The translations under genes and the position numbers were made by a program. From Betaproteobacteria bacterium (GTDB lineage Bacteria; Pseudomonadota; Gammaproteobacteria; Burkholderiales; Rhodocyclaceae): a DNA stretch of 64,000 nucleotides. Below the pieces are notes generated by a model. The model searched no databases. It saw nothing but the letters and a program-made list of their open reading frames with translations, and was not told where the DNA came from. Of the stretch, positions 37,564-47,467 are shown in pieces. The stretch spans positions 124,001-188,000 of the forward strand of contig JADJBM010000004.1 in NCBI GenBank assembly GCA_016703785.1, written 5' to 3'. Numbering within the stretch: position 1 is the first letter of the stretch; each line of letters opens with the position of its first letter.

Positions 37564-38478
37564 CTACGCTGGCTGAGCGAACAGCCGCGCGACCGAGGCG
37601 GGTGCTTCCTCGATGCGCTCGAAGCTCACCATTTCCCAGGCCGTCTTGTCGGCCAGCAATGCGCGCAGGAGTTTGTTGTTGAGGGCATGGCCGGACTTGT
37701 GGGCGGAAAAGGCGCCCAGCAGCGGGTGGCCGAGCAGGTAGAGGTCGCCCACCGCATCCAGCACCTTGTGCTTGACGAACTCGTCGCCATAGCGCAGGCC
37801 GTCGGCGTTGAGCACGCGGTATTCGTCCATCACGATGGCGTTTTCCATGCTGCCCCCCAGGGCCAGGCCCTGCGAGCGCATCGCCTCGACGTCCTGCATG
37901 AACCCGAAGGTGCGGGCACGGGCCACTTCCCGCACATAGGAATGCTCGGCGAAGTCCACCGTCACGCTCGGGTTCGACTTGTCGAAGACGGGATGGCTGA
38001 AGACGATGGAGAATGTCAGGCGGAAGCCGTCGTAGGGCGCAAGTTCCGCCCACTTGTCGCCTTCTTCGACGCGAACCGGCTTCTTCACGCGAATGAACTT
38101 CTTGGCGGCCTTCTGCTCCTCGACACCGGCCGACTGGATGAGGAAAACGAAGGGCGCCGCACTGCCGTCCATGATGGGGATTTCGGCTGCATCCACATCC
38201 ACCCAGACATTGTCGATGCCCAGGCCGGAGAGCGCGGACATGAGGTGCTCGACCGTGGCAATCCGGGCACCATCCCGTTCGAGGCAGGAGGCCAGGCGGG
38301 TGTCACCGACGGCGAAGGGGTCGGCGCGCAGCTCCACCGGCGGGTCGAGGTCGACACGGCGAAAGACGATGCCGGTGTCGGGCGCCGCCGGGCGCAAGGT
38401 CATGGTGACCTTGACCCCGGAATGGAGCCCGACGCCGGTGGCGCGGATCAGCGATTTCAGCGTGCGCTGCTGCAGCAT
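37564..38478 (-). CDS. lpxC: UDP-3-O-acyl-N-acetylglucosamine deacetylase
   Basis: 304 residues. Committed zinc-dependent step of lipid A synthesis. Zinc and catalytic motifs: IATVEHLMSALSGLGIDN (first His), IMDGSAAPFVF, EFVKHKVLDAVGDLYLLGHP (His and Asp ligands) and SGHALNN (catalytic His). Follows ftsZ, the usual end of the dcw cluster. Confidence 0.98.
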   Translation of the reverse strand: MLQQRTLKSLIRATGVGLHSGVKVTMTLRPAAPDTGIVFRRVDLDPPVELRADPFAVGDTRLASCLERDGARIATVEHLMSALSGLGIDNVWVDVDAAEIPIMDGSAAPFVFLIQSAGVEEQKAAKKFIRVKKPVRVEEGDKWAELAPYDGFRLTFSIVFSHPVFDKSNPSVTVDFAEHSYVREVARARTFGFMQDVEAMRSQGLALGGSMENAIVMDEYRVLNADGLRYGDEFVKHKVLDAVGDLYLLGHPLLGAFSAHKSGHALNNKLLRALLADKTAWEMVSFERIEEAPASVARLFAQPA

Positions 38479-38599
38479 GGCGTTGGCACTATGACAAAGA
38501 GGCGAAGTTTACCATAGTGCGCAAAGCCGCCGCCCGCGCGCGCATGCCCGTTCTTCACCGATCCGCTGTGCATCGGCCCTCCGGAAGCCGTGGCAGGCA

Positions 38600-39757
38600 C
38601 TAGTCCGCCTGCTTGCGAAGGAAGGCGGGAATATCCAGCTTGTCCACCCCGCTGGCGGCCATTGCCTCAACGGTGGCATGACGGCGACCGCTGCGGATCA
38701 CCGCCGGCACCTCCAGTTCGCCGTAGTTGATGGTCTCGATGATCGACGCATTGTCCGTGCCGGTCTTCTGCGCCACCATCTCGATGCGCGGCCTGAACTG
38801 CTGCTTCTGCTCCGCCGCGCCCAGGCCGGTGGCGACCACCGTGACGCGCAGGTTGTCCTCCATGGCGTCGTCGAACACCGTGCCGAAAATGATGTGGGCA
38901 TCGTCGGCGGCATAGGCGCGGATGGTGTTCATCACCTCGCGCACCTCCTTCATCCCAAGCGCGCAGTTGGCGGAGATGTTGACCAGCACGCCGCGCGCGC
39001 CCGACAACTCGATGCCCTCGAGCAAGGGGCTGGCCACCGCCTGCTCGGCGGCAAGCCGCGCCCGGTCCATGCCGGAGGCCAAGGCGGAGCCCATCATGGC
39101 CTTGCCCATCTCGCCCATCACCGTGCGCACGTCCTCGAAGTCGACGTTCACCAGGCCGGGCACGTTGATGATCTCGGCGATGCCGCCGACGGCGTTGCGC
39201 AGCACGTTGTCCGCCGTCTTGAATGCCGCGATCATGCTGATGTCCTCGCCCAGCACATCGGTCAGCCGCTCGTTGAGGATGACGATGAGGGAGTCCACAT
39301 GGCGCGACAGTTCGGCCAGGCCCTGCTCGGCCACCTGCATGCGCTTGGTGTTCTCGAACTCGAAGGGTTTCGTGACCACTGCGACGGTGAGGATGCCCAG
39401 TTCGCGCGCCACCTCGGCGACGATCGGCGCGGCCCCCGTGCCAGTACCGCCGCCCATGCCGGCCGTGATGAAGGCCATGTGGGCGCCGCGCAGGGAATCG
39501 GCGATGCGCTCGCGCTCCAGCTCGGCCAGGGCGCGCGCCTTTTCCGGCTTGCCGCCTGCGCCGAGGCCGGGCCCAAACTGCAGCTTGTGATTCGTCAGGC
39601 TACGGTTGAGCGACTGGGCATCGGTGTTGGCAATGATGAATTCGACGCCCTGCACGCCTTCACGGATCATGTGATCGACGGCATTGCCACCGGCGCCGCC
39701 CACCCCCACGACCTTGATGACCGTGCCGTTCGGTTCCTTGTCTACGATTTCAAACAT
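38600..39757 (-). CDS. ftsZ: Cell division protein FtsZ
   Basis: 385 residues. Tubulin-like GTPase that forms the Z ring. Tubulin signature GGGTGTGAAPIVAEVARE near residue 105, NTDAQSL near 45, T7 loop NVDFEDVRTVM, and the C-terminal conserved peptide LDIPAFLRKQAD that binds FtsA/ZipA. The start is 41 nt after the ftsA stop. Confidence 0.99.
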   Translation of the reverse strand: MFEIVDKEPNGTVIKVVGVGGAGGNAVDHMIREGVQGVEFIIANTDAQSLNRSLTNHKLQFGPGLGAGGKPEKARALAELERERIADSLRGAHMAFITAGMGGGTGTGAAPIVAEVARELGILTVAVVTKPFEFENTKRMQVAEQGLAELSRHVDSLIVILNERLTDVLGEDISMIAAFKTADNVLRNAVGGIAEIINVPGLVNVDFEDVRTVMGEMGKAMMGSALASGMDRARLAAEQAVASPLLEGIELSGARGVLVNISANCALGMKEVREVMNTIRAYAADDAHIIFGTVFDDAMEDNLRVTVVATGLGAAEQKQQFRPRIEMVAQKTGTDNASIIETINYGELEVPAVIRSGRRHATVEAMAASGVDKLDIPAFLRKQAD

Positions 39758-39798
39758 ATTCGCCTCCTTGTAAAAACAACCACGCTACGAAAACAACC

Positions 39799-41031
39799 CT
39801 AAAAATTCTTCTCGAACCACGACTTCATGTTGCCCAGCACCTGCTTGAATGTTCGCGTCCGATGGGCCTGGATGCCGCGCTTCTTCTGCGCCATGCCTTC
39901 CAACAGCAATCCCATTGCAGTGGCGTAACGCGGGTGCTGCACCACCTCGGCCAGGCTGCCGGCGTACTTCGGCATGCCCAACCGCACCGGCATGTGGAAA
40001 ATCTCCTCGCCCAATTCGACCATGCCGCGCATGACGGAACTGCCGCCAGTCAGGACGATCCCCGAGGAGAGCAACTCCTGGTATCCGCTGCGCTTCAGCT
40101 CGGACTGGATCAGTTCGAAGAGTTCGGTCACCCGCGGCTCGATGACGTCCGCCAGCGCCAGCGGGGACAGGCGGCGCGGCCCGCGCTCGCCGATGCCGGG
40201 CACCTCGAACATCTCGTTCGGGTCGGCCAGCTGTTGCAAGGCGACGCCGTAGCGGATCTTGATCTCCTCCGCCTCGGGCGTCGGCGTGCGCAGCGCGTGG
40301 GCGATGTCGTTGGTGATCTGGTCGCCGGCGACGGGAATCACCGCCGTGTGGCGGATGGCGCCCTGGGTGAAGACGGCGATGTCGGTGGTGCCGCCCCCGA
40401 TGTCGACCAGGCAGACGCCGAGCTCCTTTTCGTCCTCGGTCAGGACCGCATAGCTGGAGGCAAGCGGCTGCAGCACCAGATCGATCACTTCCAGCCCGCA
40501 GCGGCGCACGCACTTGACGATGTTCTGCGCCGCCGACACGGCGCCGGTGACGATGTGCGTCCGCACCTCGAGGCGCACGCCGCTCATGCCGATCGGCTCG
40601 CGCACCCCGTCCTGGCCGTCGACGATGAACTCCTGCGTCAGGATGTGGAGGATCTGCTGGTCGGAGGGGATCGGCATGGCGCGAGCCGTCTCGATGACGC
40701 GATCGACGTCCATCGACGTCACTTCCTTGTCCTTGATCGCCACCATGCCGTTCGAGTTGAAACTGCGGATGTGGCTGCCGGCGATGCCGGTATAGACCTC
40801 CTTCACCTTGCAGTCGGCCATCAGCTCGACTTCCTGGATGACGCGGGAGATGGCGTTCACCGTGGCCTCGATGTTGACCACCACGCCCTTTTTCAGGCCG
40901 CGCGATTCCTGGTGGCTGCCCATGCCGAGCATATTCAGCCGTCCCTCGGGCGTGAGCTCCGCGACGATGGCGACGATCTTCGAGGTGCCGATGTCGAGGC
41001 CGACGATCAAATTCTTCACTTCTTTACTCAT
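39799..41031 (-). CDS. ftsA: Cell division protein FtsA
   Basis: 410 residues of actin-like ATPase: LIVGLDIGTSKIVAIVAEL, 1C domain about 85-165, VCLVDIGGGTTDIAVFTQGA, LTGGSSVMRGM, and a C-terminal amphipathic membrane-targeting helix (LGNMKSWFEKNF). Recruits FtsZ to the membrane. The start at 41031 is preferred; its ribosome site GGAAGG is the edge of a repeat shared with the mraY upstream region. Confidence 0.98.
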   Translation of the reverse strand: MSKEVKNLIVGLDIGTSKIVAIVAELTPEGRLNMLGMGSHQESRGLKKGVVVNIEATVNAISRVIQEVELMADCKVKEVYTGIAGSHIRSFNSNGMVAIKDKEVTSMDVDRVIETARAMPIPSDQQILHILTQEFIVDGQDGVREPIGMSGVRLEVRTHIVTGAVSAAQNIVKCVRRCGLEVIDLVLQPLASSYAVLTEDEKELGVCLVDIGGGTTDIAVFTQGAIRHTAVIPVAGDQITNDIAHALRTPTPEAEEIKIRYGVALQQLADPNEMFEVPGIGERGPRRLSPLALADVIEPRVTELFELIQSELKRSGYQELLSSGIVLTGGSSVMRGMVELGEEIFHMPVRLGMPKYAGSLAEVVQHPRYATAMGLLLEGMAQKKRGIQAHRTRTFKQVLGNMKSWFEKNF

Positions 41032-41036
41032 GAACG

Positions 41037-41083
41037 ACCTTCCCCCCATCCCCCTTCCCACGGAAGGGGGTGACGTTTGTTCG
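41037..41083 (-). repeat. Palindromic repeat upstream of ftsA (copy 1)
   Basis: About 47 bp containing the stem CCCCCTTCC/GGAAGGGGG and the flank GACG..TGTTCG. The same element, in the same orientation and position, precedes mraY (49937-49983). Its downstream edge GGAAGG is the Shine-Dalgarno of ftsA. Confidence 0.8.
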
Positions 41084-41145
41084 CGAGCGACACTCGCTCC
41101 ATGTTGTTGACTGCGCCACACTTGGGGCGGCCCGGCGTGCAGCGC

Positions 41146-41925
41146 TCATTTCTTCCCTTCTCCTGCGCGCGCCACCCTCATGGCAAAGCCGTTCGGGTAG
41201 CGCAAATCGATAACGTCGGCCCGCACCTTCAGCCGCTCCGCCGCCTGGCGATAGGTCCCCGCGAAGCGCTGCAGGCGATCGTTCACACGCGACTTGGCCT
41301 GATCCCGCCCCAGATCCAGCAGCACGCCGTCGTCCAGTCGCAATTGCCAGGCCTCGCGCGGACTGAGCGCCAGGCTTTGCGGCTGCCGACCGATCGGCTC
41401 AAGCAGCGGCTGCAATTCCAGGTAGCGGGCAAGGATGAGGGGCGCCGTGCCCTCCGGGCCGACGAACAGCGGCAAGGCAGCGCTGCTGGCAGCGGAGAAC
41501 ACTTCGCCCTGGCGATTGACCAGCCGCGCCTCGGCACCGTCGGCATGCTTCCAGCGTGCTGCGGCGACATGTTCCTCGATGGCCAGCACGATGCCGTCGG
41601 GCCAGCGCCGCCGCACCTCTGCCTTGCGCACCCAGGGCAGCTTCTCGAAAGCCGCCCGTACTACCTCCAGATTCACGGTGAAGAAGTTGCCCGCCACTGC
41701 ATTGCGCGCGGCGTATTCCACCTGCGTCGGCGTCACCTCCCGCAGCGGGCCGGCGACGACAAGCTCGCGCAGCGGAAAGAACGGCAGGCGCGCCACCGCC
41801 AGCGTGGCGGCATAGCCCAGCCCCAGCGCCGCGGCGAAGAACAGCAGATCGGCGATCAGGTTCATCAGTTGCGGCCTGTCCCAGAATCCGGCGTTGTCAT
41901 TCGATTTTCTCTTTGCCTTAGCCAA
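41146..41925 (-). CDS. ftsQ: Cell division protein FtsQ
   Basis: 259 residues: cytoplasmic tail, one transmembrane helix (about 20-42, LIADLLFFAAALGLGYAATLA), POTRA domain (RELVVAGPLREVTPTQVEYA) and the FtsQ beta domain. Bridges FtsB/FtsL and the divisome. The start is TTG (41925) with GGAG upstream, overlapping the ddl stop by 8 nt. Confidence 0.95.
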   Translation of the reverse strand: MAKAKRKSNDNAGFWDRPQLMNLIADLLFFAAALGLGYAATLAVARLPFFPLRELVVAGPLREVTPTQVEYAARNAVAGNFFTVNLEVVRAAFEKLPWVRKAEVRRRWPDGIVLAIEEHVAAARWKHADGAEARLVNRQGEVFSAASSAALPLFVGPEGTAPLILARYLELQPLLEPIGRQPQSLALSPREAWQLRLDDGVLLDLGRDQAKSRVNDRLQRFAGTYRQAAERLKVRADVIDLRYPNGFAMRVARAGEGKK

Positions 41926-42832
41926 GCGTCGCCTGCTCCAGAATCTTCAGGCACAAATCCTCGAAGCCGATGCCCACGGCACGCGCCGCCATCGGCACCA
42001 GCGAATGCCCGGTCATGCCCGGCGAGGTGTTCATCTCCAGCAGCCAGGGCTTGCCCGCCGCGTCGAGGATCAGGTCGGCGCGGCCCCAGCCTCGGCAGTC
42101 GAGCAGCTGCGCTGCTTCCATCACGAGGGCCTGGAGGGTTTCCTCGGCCGACTCGGGCAAGCCGCTCGGGCAGAAGTACTGCGTCGCGTCGCTGAAGTAC
42201 TTGTTCTGCCAATCGTAGTTGCCGCCCGGTGCGACGATGCGCACCAGCGGCAGGGCCTGACTACCGAGAAAGGCCGCGGTGAGCTCTTCACCTTCGACGA
42301 ACTGCTCGGCCAGCACCAGCGGGTCGTGCTGCACCGCCGCCTCGAAGGCTGCGCGCAGGTCCGCGGCGCGCGTCACCTTGGTGGCGCCGACACTGGAGCC
42401 TTCGCGCGCCGGCTTGACGAAAATGGGCAGGCCGAGTTCTGCGGCCACCGCATCCCAGTCGGTGTCCGCCTTGAGGATGTGCCAGGCCGGCGTCGGCAGC
42501 TGGCAGGCATGCCACACCAGCTTGGTGCGCCACTTGTCCATGGAGAGCGCCGAGGACATGACGCCGCTGCCGGTGTAGGGAATGCCCAGCAGTTCGAGCG
42601 CGCCCTGCACCGTGCCGTCCTCGCCGCCGCGGCCATGCAGGGCGATGAAGGCGCGGCTGTAGCCGTCCTGCTTCAGCAACCAAACGGGCCGCTCGGCGGG
42701 ATCGAAGGCATGTGCGTCGACCCCACGCGTCCTGAGCGCAGTCAGTACCGCATTGCCCGACAGCAGCGAGATTTCCCGCTCCGCGGAGGAACCGCCCATC
42801 AGCACCGCGACTTTTCCGAATTCCGCTGTCAC
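41918..42832 (-). CDS. ddl: D-alanine--D-alanine ligase
   Basis: 304 residues of ATP-grasp ligase: VAVLMGGSSAEREISLLSG at the N-terminus, HGRGGEDGTVQGALELLGIP, FVKPAREGSSVGATKV, and WGRADLILDAAGKPWLLEMN with the Mg ligands and TSPGMTGHSLVP. DdlB type by length and by position between murB and ftsQ. GTG start overlapping the murB stop (GTGA). Confidence 0.97.
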   Translation of the reverse strand: MTAEFGKVAVLMGGSSAEREISLLSGNAVLTALRTRGVDAHAFDPAERPVWLLKQDGYSRAFIALHGRGGEDGTVQGALELLGIPYTGSGVMSSALSMDKWRTKLVWHACQLPTPAWHILKADTDWDAVAAELGLPIFVKPAREGSSVGATKVTRAADLRAAFEAAVQHDPLVLAEQFVEGEELTAAFLGSQALPLVRIVAPGGNYDWQNKYFSDATQYFCPSGLPESAEETLQALVMEAAQLLDCRGWGRADLILDAAGKPWLLEMNTSPGMTGHSLVPMAARAVGIGFEDLCLKILEQATLG

Positions 42833-43729
42833 GCCTTTTCTCCGACGATTCTGACTTCCCGCACCAATTCGACACCGAACTGCTCACGCACCTTTGCCTG
42901 CACTCGCTCGATCAGCGTTTCTATATCTCCAGCCGTAGCCCGCCGCTCCGGGTTCACGATGAAGTTGGCGTGCTGCTCCGACACTCGCGCGCCGCCGATC
43001 TGCAACCCCTTCAGGCCCGCCGCCTCGATCAGCCGCGCCGCGTGGTCGCCCGGGGGATTGCGGAACACCGAGCCAGCATTGGGCAGTTGCAGCGGCTGGC
43101 TGGCGATGCGCTTCTCCAGCAGTTCGCGGATGCGCCCGCGTGCGGCTTCGCCCTCACCCGCCGGCAGGCGAAACCAGGCGGCGGCAAACATCTCGTCGCT
43201 CGCCCCGCACAGGCCGACATGGCGATAGCCGATCTCGAAATCCGCAGCCGTGCGCTCGCGCAGCCCGCCTTGCCGGTCGAGCATCAGCACGCGCTCGACG
43301 ATGCCCCAGGTCTCGCCGCCATGGCAGCCGGCATTCATCGCCAGCGCGCCGCCCACCGTGCCGGGAATGCCGGCAAGGAATTCCGCGCCGGCGAGGCCGT
43401 GGTTTGCGGCGAAGCGCGCCACCTTGGGACTGGCCACGCCCGCCTCGGCGTAGACCAGGCCGTCGGCGAAAATCAGCCTCCCCAATACGGCGTGCAGGAA
43501 CACCACGGTGCCGTCGAAGCCGCCGTCGCGCACCAGCAGGTTGCTGCCGAGGCCGACGAAGAGCAGCGGCTCGTCGATGCGGGTGGCGCGCAGGAAGGCG
43601 GCGAGGTCGTCCAGGTCGGCGGGGCTATAGGCGCGCGCCGCCGCGCCGCCGGCGCGCCAGCTGACATGACGCGCCATCGGCTCGTTGAACCGCAGTTCGC
43701 CGCGCAGGGTTTGCGCCACCCTGTTCATT

Positions 43730-43743
<14 letters not shown>
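42829..43743 (-). CDS. murB: UDP-N-acetylenolpyruvoylglucosamine reductase
   Basis: 304 residues, the short type II form. FAD-binding elements LFVGLGSNLLVRDGGFDGTV and AGIPGTVGGALAMNAGCHGG; catalytic Ser in NAGSVFRNPPGDHAA; Glu near the C-terminus. The start is placed at 43743 (MDMSEMNRVAQTLRG), overlapping the end of murC by 14 nt; MSEM or MNRV are alternatives a few codons later. Confidence 0.96.
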
Positions 43744-45121
<1,378 letters not shown>

Positions 45122-45221
45122 GGAGCCTGGGGGCGGGGGGGGGGGGGGGTGCGCGGGGGGGCGGCCCGGGGGGGCGACTGCGCGTTCGCTGCGACGAAAT
45201 GGATGTGGCGGACCTTATGCT

Positions 45222-46295
45222 TCATCGGGCCACCTCCATGCAGGCTTGCGCCACGGCACGCGTCGCGTCGGGCTTCGCCAGTGCGCGCGCCTGCTCCGCC
45301 ATGGCCGCGAGCTTCTCGCGGGTCAGTTCGCGCAGGAGGCTGGCCAGTTTCTCGGGCGCAAGTTCGCCTGCGGCAGCAGGATCGCCGCGCCGGCTTCCGC
45401 CAGGAAGCGCGCGTTGCCGGTCTGGTGATCGTCGACCGCATGCGGGAAGGGCACCAGCACGCTGGCCACGCCGGCCGCCGCCAACTCGGCGATGGTGAGC
45501 GCGCCGGCGCGGCAGATCACCAGGTCCGCCGCGGCATAGCGCGCCGCCATGTCGTCGATGAAGTCGATCAGTTCCGCCTCCAGACCCGCCACGAGCGTAG
45601 GCAGCGCGCAGCGCGTCGATCTGTTTCGCGCCGGACTGGTGCGTGACGCGCGGGCGTGCTTCCGGCGCCAGCAAAGTCAGCGCCCGCGGCACGGCGTCGT
45701 TGAGCGCCTGGGCGCCCAGGCTGCCGCCCACCACCAACACGTTCAGCCGTCCTTCGCGCGCGGCATAGCGTTGCGCCGGCTGCGGCAGCGCGGCGATTTC
45801 TGCGCGCACCGGGTTGCCGGTCCATACGCCCTTTTTCAGCACGCCGGGGAATCCGCTGAGGGCGCGGTCGGCGACGCCGGCCAGGACGCGGTTGGCCAGC
45901 CCCGCCACGGCGTTCTGCTCATGCACCACCAGCGGCCGGCCGCTGAGGGCCGCCATCATGCCACCGGGGAAGGTGACGTAGCCGCCCATGCCAAGCACGA
46001 CATTCGGCTGCACGTGCGAGAGCGCGCGCAGCGCCTGCCAGAAGGCGCGCAGCAGGCTCAAAGGCAGCAGCAGCATGCGCAGCAACCCCTTGCCGCGCAG
46101 CGCAGCGAAGCGCACCCAGGCCATCTCGTAGCCGCGCTTGGGCACCAGGCGGGCCTCCATGCCCTCAGGATTGCCCATCCACACCACGCGCCAGCCCTGG
46201 GCATGGAGGAAATCCGCCACCGCGAGGCCCGGGAAGACATGGCCGCCCGTGCCGCCGGCCATGACCAGAATTGTGCGCACAGCGTTGGCCCTCAT
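45222..46295 (-). CDS. murG: UDP-GlcNAc transferase MurG (frame-disrupted in the C-terminal domain)
   Basis: Makes lipid II from lipid I on the inner face of the membrane. N-terminal glycine loop ILVMAGGTGGHVFPGLAVA, VHEQNAVAGLANRVL, VLVVGGSLGAQALND are normal. From about 45593 to 45368 the conserved sequence (ELIDFIDDMAARYAAADLVI, AGALTIAELAAAGVASVLVP, HAVDDHQTGNARFL) is in a different frame, returning to frame at APEKLASLLREL. The sequence as given therefore encodes a nonsense stretch across the UDP-GlcNAc site, though no stop arises. Two compensating indels, one a missing G in GCGGAA, explain it. The start overlaps the ftsW stop (ATGA). Confidence 0.9.
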   Translation of the reverse strand: MRANAVRTILVMAGGTGGHVFPGLAVADFLHAQGWRVVWMGNPEGMEARLVPKRGYEMAWVRFAALRGKGLLRMLLLPLSLLRAFWQALRALSHVQPNVVLGMGGYVTFPGGMMAALSGRPLVVHEQNAVAGLANRVLAGVADRALSGFPGVLKKGVWTGNPVRAEIAALPQPAQRYAAREGRLNVLVVGGSLGAQALNDAVPRALTLLAPEARPRVTHQSGAKQIDALRAAYARGGSGGGTDRLHRRHGGALCRGGPGDLPRRRAHHRRVGGGRRGQRAGALPACGRRSPDRQRALPGGSRRGDPAAAGELAPEKLASLLRELTREKLAAMAEQARALAKPDATRAVAQACMEVAR

Positions 46296-47467
46296 ACCGA
46301 CTGCCCCCGCATGAGTTGTCGATTCTCCCAATCCACCCGCAGCAGGATCGCCAGCGCCACGCAGTTGGCGAGGATGCCCGAGCCGCCGAAGCTCATCAGC
46401 GGCAGGGTCAGGCCCTTGGTCGGCAGCAGGCCCATGTTCACGCCCATGTTGATGAAAGCCTGCACGCCTATCCAGATACCGATGCCCTGCGCCACCAGTC
46501 CCGCATAGACGCGTTCCAGCAGCAGCGCCTGGCGGCCGATGGCGAAGGCGCGCTGGACGATCAGGCCGAACAGCACGATGACGGCCAGCACGCCGACGAG
46601 GCCGAGCTCCTCGGCGATCACCGCCAGCAGGAAGTCGGTGTGCGCTTCCGGCAGGTAGAAGAGCTTCTCGACGCTGCCGCCGAGGCCGACGCCGAACCAC
46701 TCGCCGCGGCCGAAGGCGATCAGCGCATGCGACAGCTGGTAGCCCTTGCCATAGGCGTCCGACCACGGGTCCATGAAGCCGAAGATTCTTTCCCGTCGAT
46801 ACGGCGACATCCAGATCATGACGACGAAGGCCGCGGCAAGAAAAAGGAACAGGGCCGCGAACAGCCTCGCGTTGATGCCGCCGAGGAAGAGGATGCCCAT
46901 GGCGATGCAGATGACGACGACGAAGGCGCCGAAATCCGGCTCGCGCAGGAGCAGGCCGCAAATCAGCGCCATGACCAGCGCCATCGGCACGAAGCCGCGG
47001 CGGAAGCTGCCCATGTCGGCCAGCTTGCGCACCGTGTAGTCGGCGGCATACAGCACGGCGAAGAGCTTCATCAGCTCGGAGGGCTGCAGGTTGACCAGGC
47101 CGAGCGGCAGCCAGCGCCGCGCACCGTTCACCTCCCGCCCGACATGCGGGATCAGCACCAGCACCAGCAGCGCCACGCCGAGCAGGAACAGCCATGGCGC
47201 GCCTTTCTGCCAGACGCGCAGCGGCACCTGGAACACCACCACCGCGGCGATGAGGCCGATGGTGAGGAATACGCCATGACGAATGAGGAAATAGGCCGGC
47301 TGATGACCGGTGAAGCGGCTGCCCTCCGCCGTGGCGATGGAGGCCGAGTACACCATCACCATGCCGAACAACAGCAGCGCCAGCGCCGGCCAGAGCAACA
47401 GGGCGTCCAGTTCCTGCGGCTGAGCCGGATTTCCGGCGCGGTAGCGGAGGGCGGCGCCGACGCTCAT
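46292..47467 (-). CDS. ftsW: Lipid II polymerase FtsW (SEDS family)
   Basis: 391 residues with about ten transmembrane helices. SEDS landmarks: GMVMVYSASIATAEG, GREVNGARRWLPLG, NLQPSELMKLFAVLY, LLREPDFGAFVVV, LPEAHTDFLLAVIAEELGLVG, NMGLLPTKGLTLPLMSFGGS. Works with FtsI as the septal glycan synthase. ATGA overlap with the murD stop. Confidence 0.97.
   Translation of the reverse strand: MSVGAALRYRAGNPAQPQELDALLLWPALALLLFGMVMVYSASIATAEGSRFTGHQPAYFLIRHGVFLTIGLIAAVVVFQVPLRVWQKGAPWLFLLGVALLVLVLIPHVGREVNGARRWLPLGLVNLQPSELMKLFAVLYAADYTVRKLADMGSFRRGFVPMALVMALICGLLLREPDFGAFVVVICIAMGILFLGGINARLFAALFLFLAAAFVVMIWMSPYRRERIFGFMDPWSDAYGKGYQLSHALIAFGRGEWFGVGLGGSVEKLFYLPEAHTDFLLAVIAEELGLVGVLAVIVLFGLIVQRAFAIGRQALLLERVYAGLVAQGIGIWIGVQAFINMGVNMGLLPTKGLTLPLMSFGGSGILANCVALAILLRVDWENRQLMRGQSV

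Noticed and set aside
46296..47195. Apparent fusion of a 300-residue domain to the N-terminus of MurG
   Set aside because: Low-complexity Arg/Ala/Gly reading opposite in phase to ftsW; MurG begins at the ATGA overlap.
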